NCBI RefSeq assembly: GCF_039769985.1
Contig: NZ_JBDNCH010000002.1
Span: 2,790,001 to 2,854,000 of the forward strand
Origin: Ponticoccus litoralis
Lineage (GTDB): Bacteria; Pseudomonadota; Alphaproteobacteria; Rhodobacterales; Rhodobacteraceae
Reading direction: 5' to 3'
DNA: 64,000 nucleotides
Shown piece by piece: positions 27,607 through 35,703 of the stretch. A program made the translations under genes and the position numbers. Below the pieces are notes generated by a model. It was not told the origin of the DNA and searched no databases. It saw only the letters and a program-made list of their open reading frames with translations. Position 1 is the stretch's first letter. Each line of letters begins with the position of its first letter.

Positions 27607-28259
27607 TGGCCCAGACACGCCGTTCCCAACTGGTCGATCCTCTGGTCGACAACAACCCGATCACGCTGCAGGTGCTGGGCATCTGTTCGGCGCTCGCGGT
27701 GACCTCTTCGTTGCAGGTGTCCTTTGTCATGGCGCTGGCCGTGACCTTCGTGACCGCCTTTTCGTCGATGTTCATCTCGATGATCCGCAACCAGATCCCC
27801 GGCTCGATCCGGATCATCGTGCAGATGGTCATCATCGCCAGCCTCGTGATCCTGGTGGACCAGGTGCTGAAGGCCTATGCCTACGAGATCTCGAAGACCC
27901 TGTCGGTCTTCGTCGGCCTGATCATCACCAACTGCATCGTCATGGGCCGGGCCGAGGCCTTTGCCATGAAGAACCCGCCGCTCGACAGCTTCATCGACGG
28001 GGTCGGCAACGGGCTGGGCTACGGGCTGATCCTGATGACCGTCGGTTTCATCCGCGAGCTCTTCGGCTCGGGCTCGCTGTTCGGCATCACCATCTTCGAG
28101 ACCGTGAACAACGGCGGCTGGTATGTCCCGAACGGCATGCTGCTGCTGCCGCCCTCGGCCTTCTTCATCATCGGCCTGCTGATCTGGGCAATCCGCAGCT
28201 GGAAGCCCAGCCAGGTCGAAGAACGTGAATACAAGATCCAGACCGTGGAGGGCCACTGA
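27606..28259 (+). CDS. nqrD: Na+-NQR subunit D
   Basis: A 217-residue integral membrane subunit with six hydrophobic segments. Conserved parts include LVDNNPITLQVLGICSALAV, the FVGLIITNCIVMGRAEAFA segment with the Cys that coordinates the intramembrane iron centre, and GVGNGLGYGLIL. It is homologous to NqrE in inverted topology. It overlaps both neighbours by one base (TGATG). Confidence 0.96.
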   Translation: MAQTRRSQLVDPLVDNNPITLQVLGICSALAVTSSLQVSFVMALAVTFVTAFSSMFISMIRNQIPGSIRIIVQMVIIASLVILVDQVLKAYAYEISKTLSVFVGLIITNCIVMGRAEAFAMKNPPLDSFIDGVGNGLGYGLILMTVGFIRELFGSGSLFGITIFETVNNGGWYVPNGMLLLPPSAFFIIGLLIWAIRSWKPSQVEEREYKIQTVEGH

Positions 28260-28867
28260 TGGAAGGCCTGATCTCACTCGCCGTCAAGGCGATCTTCGTC
28301 GAGAACCTCGCGCTGTCCTTCTTCCTGGGCATGTGTACCTTCATCGCCGTGTCCAAGAAGATCTCGACCGCCATCGGTCTGGGCATCTCGGTCATGGTGG
28401 TGCAGGCGATCACCGTGCCCGCCAACAACCTGATCCTGAACTACCTGCTGGCGCCCGGCGCGCTGGCATGGGCCGGGTTCGGCGAGGTCGACCTGACCTT
28501 CCTCGGCCTGATCTCCTATATCGGGGTGATCGCCGCGCTGGTGCAGATCCTCGAGATGGTTCTCGATAAGTACTTCCCGCCGCTCTACAACGCGCTGGGT
28601 GTCTTCCTGCCGCTGATCACGGTGAACTGCGCCATCCTCGGCGGGTCGCTGTTCATGGTGGAACGCTCCTACGACTTCGCAGAGGCCGCGACCTATGGCG
28701 TCTCTTCCGGCTTCGGCTGGGCGCTGGCGATCACCGCCATGGCCGGTGTGCGCGAGAAGCTGAAGTACTCCGACATTCCCGAGGGCCTTCAGGGGCTGGG
28801 GATCACCTTCATCTCGGCGGGACTGATGGCGCTGGCCTTCATGTCCTTCTCCGGCGTGAAACTGTAA
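28259..28867 (+). CDS. nqrE: Na+-NQR subunit E
   Basis: A 202-residue membrane subunit. It starts MEGLISLAVKAIFVENLALS, with FFLGMCTFIAVSKKI and the second Cys-containing segment LITVNCAILGGSLFM. Together with NqrD it holds the Fe centre that needs NqrM. Intact, full family length. Confidence 0.96.
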   Translation: MEGLISLAVKAIFVENLALSFFLGMCTFIAVSKKISTAIGLGISVMVVQAITVPANNLILNYLLAPGALAWAGFGEVDLTFLGLISYIGVIAALVQILEMVLDKYFPPLYNALGVFLPLITVNCAILGGSLFMVERSYDFAEAATYGVSSGFGWALAITAMAGVREKLKYSDIPEGLQGLGITFISAGLMALAFMSFSGVKL

Positions 28868-28878
28868 GGGGGCCGATC

Positions 28879-30101
28879 ATGGAAACCTTCGGACTGGGCA
28901 TCGCCCTTTTCACCGTGATCGTGCTTGTGCTTGTGACGGTCATCCTTGCCGCGCGGTCGAAGCTCGTCTCGACGGGCAACGTCAACATCGAGATCAACGG
29001 CGAGAAGACCATTTCGGTCCCCGCCGGCGGCAAGCTGTTGCAGACGCTGGCCGAGGCAAAGCTCTTCGTGCCCTCCGCCTGCGGCGGCGGCGGCACCTGC
29101 GCGCAGTGCCGGGTGCGCATCCACGAGGGCGGCGGGTCGATCCTGCCGACCGAGGAAAGCCACATCACCAAGCGCGAAGCCTCTTGCGGCGACCGACTGT
29201 CCTGTCAGGTCGCGGTCAAGCAGGACATGAAGATCGAGGTTCCCGAAGAGGTCTTCGGCGTCAAGAAGTGGGAGTGCACCGTGCGCTCCAACGAGAACGT
29301 CGCGACCTTCATCAAGAACCTCGTGCTGGAACTGCCCGAGGGCGAGGACGTGAACTTCCGCGCCGGTGGCTACATCCAGATCGAGGCGCCCGCGCATCAC
29401 GTCAGCTACAAGGACTTCGACATCGAGGAGGAGTACCGCCCGGATTGGGACAAGTTCAACTTGTGGCAGTACGAGTCCACCGTGGATGAGCCGATCGAGC
29501 GGGCCTATTCCATGGCGAACTACCCCGACGAGAAGGGGCTGATCATGCTGAACGTGCGCGTGGCCTCTCCGCCGCCGGGCACGCAGGGCATCCCGCCGGG
29601 CAAGATGTCGTCCTACATCTTCAACCTGAAGCCGGGCGACAAGGTGACGATCTCGGGTCCGTTCGGCGAGTTCTTCGCCCGCGACACCAACAAGGAGATG
29701 GTCTTCATCGGCGGCGGCGCGGGCATGGCCCCCATGCGCTCGCATATCTTCGACCAGCTCAAGCGGCTGGAGAACCGCGACCGCAAGATCACCTTCTGGT
29801 ACGGCGCCCGGTCCAAGCGCGAGATGTTCTTCGTCGAGGACTTCGACCAGCTGGCCGAGGAATTCCCGAACTTCACCTGGCACGTGGCGCTGTCCGATGC
29901 GCTGCCCGAGGACGACTGGGGCGGCTACACGGGCTTCATCCACAACGTGCTCTATGAGGAATACCTCAAGAACCACCCGGCACCGGAGGATTGCGAGTAC
30001 TACATGTGTGGTCCGCCGATCATGAACCAGTCGGTGATCAACATGCTGCTCGAACTTGGCGTCGACCGCGAAGACATCATGCTGGACGACTTTGGGGGTG
30101 A
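28879..30101 (+). CDS. nqrF: Na+-NQR subunit F (NADH-oxidising; stop codon lost by a one-base deletion)
   Basis: The entry point for electrons from NADH. One N-terminal membrane helix; a [2Fe-2S] ferredoxin domain with Cys 68, 74, 77 and 109 (PSACGGGGTCAQC and LSCQV); a FAD domain (ERAYSMANYP); and an NADH domain (FIGGGAGMAPMRSH, YYMCGPP). Family members end ...DIMLDDFGG. Here the five-G run at 30094-30098 puts the TGA (30099-30101) out of frame, and reading continues through the repeat array. One more G gives exactly 407 residues. I take that as the true end. Confidence 0.93.
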
Positions 30102-30104
30102 GGC

Positions 30105-30458
30105 GCGGTTCCGGGCCCCCGGGCCCGGATGGACAGTCCGGGGGCTGTCCAAGCGCCGAACGGGCGAAGCCCCAGCGGTTCCGGGCCTCCGGGCCCGGAT
30201 GGACAGTCCGGGGGACTGTCCGAGCGCCGAACGGGCGAAGCCCCAGCGGTTCCGGGCCCTCGGGCCCGGATGGACAGTCCGGGGGGCTGTCCAAGCGCCG
30301 AACGGGCGAAGCCCCAGCGGTTCCGGGCCTCCGGGCCCGGATGGACAGTCCGGGGGACTGTCCGAGCGCCGAACGGGCGAAGCCCCAGCGGTTCCGGGCC
30401 CCCGGGCCCGGATGGACAGTCCGGGGGACTGTCCAAGCGCCGAACGGGCGGAGCCCCG
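30105..30458. repeat. Tandem array of five 70/71-bp palindromic units
   Basis: Units start at 30105, 30175, 30246, 30317 and 30388, each beginning GCGGTTCCGGGCC. Each contains a GGACAGTCC...GGACTGTCC-type stem and a CCGGGC...GCCCGG stem. Units 1 and 3 share GGCTGTCCAAGCG and units 2 and 4 share GGACTGTCCGAGCG, so the array grew by duplication of a 142-bp dimer. It starts three bases after the repaired nqrF stop. It is not a CRISPR: there are no unique spacers. Confidence 0.95.
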
Positions 30459-30561
30459 GGAGGCCTGCCAGCTCGAAGTCCCAAGGGAAAGGCTGCCTTT
30501 CCGCGGGAAAGGTCAGCACGCACCGCTGAGCAGGCCCGGTCTCCAAGGCCTCAAACCAAAA

Positions 30562-30596
30562 AGACCCCGCGCCATCCGGCGCGGGGTCTCTTCGTT
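30562..30596. terminator. Bidirectional terminator between nqrF and the aminotransferase
   Basis: A perfect 12-bp stem, AGACCCCGCGCC (30562-30573) with GGCGCGGGGTCT (30578-30589), loop ATCC. The plus strand continues into TCTTCGTTT; the minus strand continues into a TTTTTGGTTT tract. It can serve both converging units. Confidence 0.8.
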
Positions 30597-30607
30597 TGCG
30601 CGGTCCG

Positions 30608-30661
30608 AGAAGTCTTCGACGAAGACTTCTCGTCCGCCAGAGTCTTCGTCGAAGACTCTGG
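30608..30661. repeat. Paired hairpins
   Basis: AGAAGTCTTC-GAC-GAAGACTTCT (30608-30630) and CCAGAGTCTTC-GTC-GAAGACTCTGG (30637-30661): perfect 10- and 11-bp stems whose loop-proximal halves (GTCTTC/GAAGAC) are shared. It ends one base before the aminotransferase stop codon. Confidence 0.9.
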
Positions 30662-32044
30662 CTAGAGCAGCCCCTCGGCCTTCACCTCCGCCAGCACCCT
30701 GTCGAGCGCGCGCCCCAGCCGGGCGTGGATCTCGGCGACGTCCGCTTCGGTCACGATCAGCGGCGGGCAAAGCGCCACGGTCTCGTAGACCGCACGGACG
30801 ATCAGGCCTTCGTCGGCGCAGGCGGCCACCACGCGCGGCGCCATGCTGCCGGCGGGCGCGAAGCTTTCCTTCGTCTCGCGGTTCTTCGCCAGTTCCAGCC
30901 CGGCAATCAGGCCGGTGCCGCGCACCTCGCCCACCAGCGGGTGATCGGCGAAGCTGCGCAGCCCGCTCTGGAAGACCTCTTCCAGCCGCGCGGCGTTGCC
31001 CATCAGGTCGCGTTCCTCGATGATGGCGAGGTTCTCCAGCCCCACCGCGCAGGCGACCGGGTGGCCCGAACCGGTGAAGCCATGCCCGAAGGTGCCGAGC
31101 TTAGCGGTGTTGTCGGCGATGGCGTCATAGACGCGGTCGTTCACGATGATCGCGGCCAACGGCATGTAGGAAGAGGTCAGCTGCTTCGAGGTCACAAGAA
31201 TGTCGGGGGTGAAGCCCATCTTCTGGCAGCCCCATGTGGTCCCGAGCCGACCGAAGCCGTTGATGACCTCGTCCGAGACCAGCAGGATGTCGTGCTTGCG
31301 GCAGATCGCCTCGACGCCCGGCCAGTAGCCCTCGGGCGGAAGCATGACGCCGCCCGCCCCCATGACCGGCTCGCCGATGAAGGCGGCGATGGTCTCGGGG
31401 CCCTCGCGCTCGATGGTGTCCTCCAGTTCCTTCAGCAGGCGCGCGGTGAACTGTGCTTCGCTCTCGCCATTCTCGCCCCAGCGCCAGTAATGCGGGCAGG
31501 TCAGATGTGTCACCGGGATCGCGGGCAGGTCGAAGTCCTTGTGGTTGCCCGGCAGTCCGGTCAGCGAACCCGAAGCGATGGTGATGCCGTGATAGCCCTT
31601 GTTGCGGGCCAGGAACTTCTTCTTTTCCGGGCGGCCAAGGCCGTTGTTCAGGAACCAGGCCATCTTCACCACCGTGTCGTTGGCCTCGGAGCCGGAGTTG
31701 GTGAAGAACACGCGGTTCATGCCCTCGGGCGCCATCTCGGCCAGCTTCTCGGCCAGCCGGATCGAAGGTTCGTGCGCCTTGTGGGCGAAGCTGTGGTAAT
31801 AGGGCAGGCGCTTCAGCTGCTCGTAGGCGGCATCCGCCAGCCGCGTCTCGGAAAAGCCCACGGCCACCGACCAGAGGCCCGCCAGCGCCTCGATGTATTC
31901 CTTGCCCTGATCGTCGTGGACGCGCACGCCGTCACCCTTTGTGATGATCATCGGCCCCTTTTCCTCATGCGCGCGCATGTTGGTGTAGGGGTGCATGGAA
32001 TGGGCGATGTCGGAGGCGTGCAGGGAGTTCGGGCGTTCGGTCAT
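30662..32044 (-). CDS. Class III PLP-dependent aminotransferase
   Basis: A 460-residue fold-type I aminotransferase. FFTNSGSEANDTVVKMAW binds the cofactor phosphate, DEVINGFGRLG holds the PLP-ring Asp, and the Schiff-base Lys is in VTSKQLTSSYMP. GTFGHGFTGSGHPVACAVG is also conserved. Start ATG 32044 with AAGGAG upstream. The sequence type is that of omega-amino acid/polyamine:pyruvate transaminases (putrescine, taurine or beta-alanine), but the substrate cannot be fixed from the sequence. Intact, with no linked pathway genes. Confidence 0.92.
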   Translation of the reverse strand: MTERPNSLHASDIAHSMHPYTNMRAHEEKGPMIITKGDGVRVHDDQGKEYIEALAGLWSVAVGFSETRLADAAYEQLKRLPYYHSFAHKAHEPSIRLAEKLAEMAPEGMNRVFFTNSGSEANDTVVKMAWFLNNGLGRPEKKKFLARNKGYHGITIASGSLTGLPGNHKDFDLPAIPVTHLTCPHYWRWGENGESEAQFTARLLKELEDTIEREGPETIAAFIGEPVMGAGGVMLPPEGYWPGVEAICRKHDILLVSDEVINGFGRLGTTWGCQKMGFTPDILVTSKQLTSSYMPLAAIIVNDRVYDAIADNTAKLGTFGHGFTGSGHPVACAVGLENLAIIEERDLMGNAARLEEVFQSGLRSFADHPLVGEVRGTGLIAGLELAKNRETKESFAPAGSMAPRVVAACADEGLIVRAVYETVALCPPLIVTEADVAEIHARLGRALDRVLAEVKAEGLL

Positions 32045-32439
32045 GGCGGGCTCCTTTCGGGCAGGGGCCGCGCGGCGGCGGCATGGCACGTTATCGGTAC
32101 GCCCTGGCAGGGGCGGGGGCCAGAGGGATTGTGCGCAGACCCCGGCGCGCATCGGACCGCAGAGGCCTTGCCACAGGGCCGCAGAGGTCCTGCAAAGGCC
32201 CCGGCGCGCGCTTTTGGCGGGAGTGCTGTGGTTCGCCCTGCCGATGGTCTGCCTTGCGAGGGCCTCGGGGGCGGCGCGGCGTGGGTCAGCCTCTGCCGCA
32301 GGATGCGCCTGCCGGGGCTTCCGGCGGTTGTGCAGCCATGTGCAGCCGGTGCGGCCCGCGGCGCTGTCCGTCCCCGCGGAACAGGCGGACAGCGTGCCAT
32401 GCCGACCGCCGGGGCCGCGTCCGGTGGCGCGTCATGGCT
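32045..32439. other. Gene-free stretch between aminotransferase and mscS
   Basis: No gene I can support. Near 32361-32393 CGCTGTCCG can pair with CGGACAGCG around a 15-base loop, a weak candidate for an mscS transcript end. Confidence 0.4.
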
Positions 32440-33387
32440 CTATGCGCGCTGTCCCGGGCGGCGTGGGGAAGATGCGCGCAAGCTCGGCTTCGTGATCGTA
32501 GGGGGTATGGTTTTCCCGCCGGGCCGGGCCAGTTCGATCTGCATGCGGGGCATCGGGACCTTTGCCTGCCGCAGGGCGCGGTCGATCAGCGACAGCAGCT
32601 CGTCCCGGCAGTCGGCGTCCCGTTCGAAGCGCGACAGCCAGAACCGCACCGCATAGGAATTTCTGTCGCTGCCCAGCTCTTGCACGCGCACATCCGGGGC
32701 CGGATCGGTCTGGATCAGGCGCGCCTCGCCCACGGCCTTCAGGATCAATGCCTTGGCGGTCTCCACGGGCACCTCCTGTGCAAGCTTCAGGGACAGCTGC
32801 GCGCGATACTGCGGTTTCGGGGCAGAGTAGTTGATGATGCGTCGGCGCGCGATCTGGCTGTTGGGCATGATCATGTAGGTCGAATCCAGCGTCAGCACCC
32901 GTGTCGTGCGCCAGCCGATCTCGATGACCTTGCCCTTTGTCACCTGCTCGATGTCGACCCAGTCCCCGATCCGGTAGGGCGCCTCGATGCCCAGTGCGAT
33001 GCCGGACAGCGTATCGGCCACGACGTTCCGGATCGCGAACCCCAGCACGGCGAGGATCAGGCTGGATCCCGCAAGCGCGCCCAGAAGCCCCCGATCCAGC
33101 AAGAGCGCGGCAGAGGCAACAAGCGCGGCAAAGAACAAAAGCACCGTCACAAGGTCGCGAAACAGGCGCGGATAGGGCCGTTTGTGGCGTCGCCGGCGGT
33201 CTGCGAACAGGCCGAAGAGCCGGCTGCCGATCCAGGCCGCGGCAAGCCAGAACACAATGCCGCCCATCAGGCGCAGAGACACTCCGACCCGTCGCTCGAC
33301 GGCCTGGTCGAAAATCACCATTCCGGCGGCAAAAAACAGCAGGAGCGAAGGCCAGAACAGCCTTCGGAGATGAGAGACCAGCCTCAT
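32440..33387 (-). CDS. Small-conductance mechanosensitive channel (MscS family)
   Basis: A 315-residue protein. Three N-terminal membrane helices end in the pore-lining GSSLILAVLGFAIRNVVADT. The beta domain follows (YRIGDWVDIE, KGKVIEIGWRTTRVLT, MIMPNSQI), then the alpha/beta C-terminal domain. It opens on membrane tension and releases solutes under hypo-osmotic shock. The ATG at 33387 lies one base after the repaired stop of the zinc-ribbon gene (TGACATG), so the two look translationally coupled. The last ~25 residues are basic and variable. Confidence 0.92.
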   Translation of the reverse strand: MRLVSHLRRLFWPSLLLFFAAGMVIFDQAVERRVGVSLRLMGGIVFWLAAAWIGSRLFGLFADRRRRHKRPYPRLFRDLVTVLLFFAALVASAALLLDRGLLGALAGSSLILAVLGFAIRNVVADTLSGIALGIEAPYRIGDWVDIEQVTKGKVIEIGWRTTRVLTLDSTYMIMPNSQIARRRIINYSAPKPQYRAQLSLKLAQEVPVETAKALILKAVGEARLIQTDPAPDVRVQELGSDRNSYAVRFWLSRFERDADCRDELLSLIDRALRQAKVPMPRMQIELARPGGKTIPPTITKPSLRASSPRRPGQRA

Positions 33388-33388
33388 G

Positions 33389-33618
33389 TCAGCAGTCCTG
33401 CTGGAGAAACCGCGATGATGGCCGCCGAGACCGGCACTGAAGGCAGGTCACGGCGGCTCCGGCCTGTTGCTCGACGGCAGAGCCGCACCGACGACAGGAG
33501 ATCCGGATGATGGGGGTCACCCCCCGATAATGTGCCGGCAGCTGGGACAGCGGTGCGCGGCTGCACGGGGAAGCGATGACTTGCAGGACGGGCAGGAACG
33601 CGGAAGGTGACGAGTCAT
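33389..33618 (-). CDS. Small double zinc-ribbon protein in front of mscS (one-base deletion as sequenced)
   Basis: The ATG at 33618 has AGAGGG upstream. As written it ends after 33 residues, MTRHLPRSCPSCKSSL...RCPSCRHIIGG. The plus-strand C run 33520-33525 lacks one base. Adding it continues with VTPIIRISCRRCGSAVEQQ and AAVTCLQCRSRR to a stop at 33389, 76 residues in all. The result has four CxxC pairs (CPSC, CPSC, CRRC, CLQC), the pattern of two zinc ribbons. It is easily missed. Function unknown; the position suggests a link with the channel. Confidence 0.65.
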
Positions 33619-33759
33619 GAGACCCTCTTTCAACGGGAAGGGAAGGCGCCGCAGGCGCGATTGCCGATATCCCGGAAGGAGCGTCGTGGCTTCGTCAGCG
33701 CATCGGGCGGCTCCTTCCGGGCGGGTCATGGGCTTCGGCAAGGCCCCGGGACAGGCGGA

Positions 33760-34204
33760 TCATTGGGCTTCCAGCCCTTCGGGCGCATCCTGGGGCGCGA
33801 CACTGAGCACGGTCAGAACCCGCCGCTCTCCGTCCCTGGTATCCCAGTAGAGCGATGCGCCCTCGGCCAGGCCGATCAGGGCGACGCCGATCGGTGTCAG
33901 GATCGAGATCCGGCCGCGTGCGATATCGGCATCCTCGGGGTAGACCGGGGTGACCGTCTTGTCCTGGCCGGTGGTTTCGTCGCGGTAGGTCACCGCGCGG
34001 CCGATGGCCACCACGTTCGGCGGAAGTTTCGCCTCGGCAACGATACGGGCCCGGCCGATTTCGCCCAGAAGCCGGTCGGCAAGATCCGGGGTGCGCTGGA
34101 AGGCGCCCTCGGCAAGGGCTTCGAGCCGTGCCAGGCTGTCGTCCCCTATGACGACCCGCAGTCGCCTAGCCGGTGCCGCGGGGTGCTGTGCTTTGCTTTG
34201 TCAT
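33760..34204 (-). CDS. rnk: Rnk-type nucleoside diphosphate kinase regulator / GreA-fold protein (one-base insertion as sequenced)
   Basis: Repaired length is 147 residues. ATG 34204 with AAGGAAAA upstream; an extra A at about 34168 creates a TAG after 12 codons. Removing it gives RRLRVVIGDDSLARLEALAE, the Rnk N-terminal helices, then VGRAVTYRDE-like (IGRAVTYRDETTG), DADIARGRISILTPIGVALIG and LAEGASLYW, the GreA/GreB C-terminal FKBP-like fold. Rnk binds RNA polymerase, and in Pseudomonas and E. coli it influences nucleotide pools. An alternative is a non-ATG start downstream of the TAG. Confidence 0.78.
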
Positions 34205-34286
34205 TGTCTTTTCCTTTCCACCTTTGGTGGTGTGATTGAAATTTGGGTAATCAACGGTCCTGACCCGCCATGGGCGGATCGGGGCA

Positions 34287-34754
34287 TCAGGCCGCGTCGC
34301 GGTCCGGCAGGGGCTTCACATCCAGCACGACGACGACATCGATCTGCCCGTCGTCCCGCAACAGCGGCACCTTCTGCAGCTTGCGCATTCCGATCAGGGT
34401 TGCCCCAAGCAGCGACGCGACCGGAACATATCCCGCGCCCGGCACCGGGTTCATAGACAGCACGCCGCTGCGTGCCCCCTCGCCGCTGATCATGTAGGTG
34501 ACATGGCGGCCCGCCACGACGAGATCGGGCGAGGCCGGTTCCTGCGCCCCGCGCGAGATCCGCAGCTTGTGGCGCAGCAGCCCGTTCAGCAGCGGCGGGT
34601 TGGGCGCACTCCGGGTTCCCTCTTGGCGAAGCAGCTGCTCGATGCCGAGCCGGTCGTCAACCGTGAGGCGAAAGCCGGTCTGGGCAGCAGCGCGTCTGAA
34701 GGGCGGTCGAACCTCCCTGCCGGTCGGCAGCTGGGTGATCCTGGTGATGGTCAT
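34287..34754 (-). CDS. Divergent Rnk/GreA C-terminal-domain protein (B)
   Basis: A 155-residue protein; ATG 34754 with GGGAGA upstream. The N-terminal half is helical (RLTVDDRLGIEQLLRQEG, LLNGLLRHKLRISRG). The C-terminal half keeps the Gre-fold landmarks: VAGRHVTYMISGEG, SGVLSMNP, VASLLGATLIGMRKL and VPLLRDDGQ. It matches the architecture of rnk next door, but ALIG is replaced by LLGATLIG, shared with the proteins at 41989 and 42808. It lies 82 bases upstream of rnk on the same strand. Confidence 0.7.
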   Translation of the reverse strand: MTITRITQLPTGREVRPPFRRAAAQTGFRLTVDDRLGIEQLLRQEGTRSAPNPPLLNGLLRHKLRISRGAQEPASPDLVVAGRHVTYMISGEGARSGVLSMNPVPGAGYVPVASLLGATLIGMRKLQKVPLLRDDGQIDVVVVLDVKPLPDRDAA

Positions 34755-35091
34755 GATGTGTCTCCCGGGGCGGCGAAGCCCGCGTTCTCAATGCAAGGAT
34801 GTGAGAAAGCCCCGGGTGGTCGAAGACGCGCTTATGCGCAGACCGCCCGGGGACCCGAGCGGTTCAGAAGCAGAAACCGGAAAAGGATCTCGTGCGTGAC
34901 CATAAGGAGACCTTAGTCATTGGGTGCAGGCTGTCAATCTTGGAGACCGGGCCGGAACGGCAAGGGCCCCGGCTGCGCAGCCTGAGTGGCGGGGAAACAG
35001 GGGCATTGCGGATGCGGCCCGGCAACACGATCCTGTGAGCGGGACGGGGGCGCGTCAGCGGCGGCGGCGCGCGCCCCGGGGTCTTTGGCGG
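34755..35091. other. Gene-free stretch upstream of protein B
   Basis: No gene seen. A short palindrome TAAGG-AGA-CCTTA at about 34903-34915 is the only clear dyad. It could be an operator for the gene at 34754 but is too short to call. Confidence 0.35.
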
Positions 35092-35301
35092 TCAGACGAC
35101 GCGCCCGGCGCGCGCAGGCCATGCCTTCCGGGGCGGGTGGCGGGTGCCTTGCGGGACGGTTTCCACCGATGCTGTGCGCGCGCCATCGTCGTCCCGACGG
35201 GCCCGGCCCGCTGCCTTCGCCTTCGCGACCGAAGGGGCCTTGTCCTCTGGCGGGAAGAGGCCCGGAAACAGGTCTTCGAAATCCGCCTTGCAGATCATCA
35301 T
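35092..35301 (-). CDS. Hypothetical small protein with a strong ribosome-binding site
   Basis: A 69-residue protein, MMICKADFEDLFPGLFPPED followed by an Ala/Lys/Arg-rich tail. AAGGAGG sits seven bases before the ATG-ATG pair at 35296-35301, a near-ideal arrangement and the main reason to call it. The N-terminal half (DFEDLFPGLF) looks like an amphipathic helix; the C-terminal half is basic and probably disordered. No family recognised. It lies between protein B and DUF1127, all on the minus strand. Confidence 0.5.
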   Translation of the reverse strand: MMICKADFEDLFPGLFPPEDKAPSVAKAKAAGRARRDDDGARTASVETVPQGTRHPPRKAWPARAGRVV

Positions 35302-35400
35302 TATATGCCTCCTTTCAGTCGCGTAATCGGGGTCGCCCCGGGGCGAAAGCCGCGCAGCGCCAGGGTCCGGCGGTGCGCTTGCTGGTTGTGTCGCCGCGCT

Positions 35401-35703
35401 TCAGGCTGCCCGGTTGCCGCGCCCCGTCGCATCGGGGTGCCGAACCGCAGACAGCGACCGCATGGCCGGTTCGCGCTCGATCAGCCCGTCGACGAGGCGC
35501 GGGATCTCACTGCGTTCGATCCCGATGTCGCGCAGCAGGCGATTGTCCATGCCTTGAAGCGCTTCGATCATCTTGCGGCGCTGGAACTTGCGGAACGCGG
35601 CCCGAAGCCAAAGGCGAAGCGCGCCGGGCTTGCGGGGGTTCTGGCGGTCGGTGCGGGGGGCCGAAAGGTGAGGGTTGCTGGCTATGAAGAGGTTGGGGTG
35701 CAT
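35401..35703 (-). CDS. DUF1127-domain protein
   Basis: About 100 residues. The DUF1127 core is LWLRAAFRKFQRRKMIEALQ, then MDNRLLRDIGIERSEIPRLV (roughly residues 30-75). In Rhodobacter and Agrobacterium, small DUF1127 proteins bind RNA and act in stress and phosphate responses. I chose ATG 35703 because GGAG precedes it; ATG 35715 is possible. The upstream 220 bases contain a nested stem-loop. Confidence 0.85.
   Translation of the reverse strand: MHPNLFIASNPHLSAPRTDRQNPRKPGALRLWLRAAFRKFQRRKMIEALQGMDNRLLRDIGIERSEIPRLVDGLIEREPAMRSLSAVRHPDATGRGNRAA

Noticed and set aside
30105..30458. CRISPR-like array
   Set aside because: The 71-bp units are contiguous and nearly identical throughout, with no unique spacers and no cas genes.
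28879..31023. A 714-residue NqrF fusion protein
   Set aside because: The extension is low-complexity sequence from the repeat array and an antisense part of the aminotransferase gene. One added G restores the normal 407-residue end.
33619..33741. N-terminal extension of the zinc-ribbon peptide
   Set aside because: The extra 41 residues have no family features, and AGAGGG sits just before the internal ATG at 33618.
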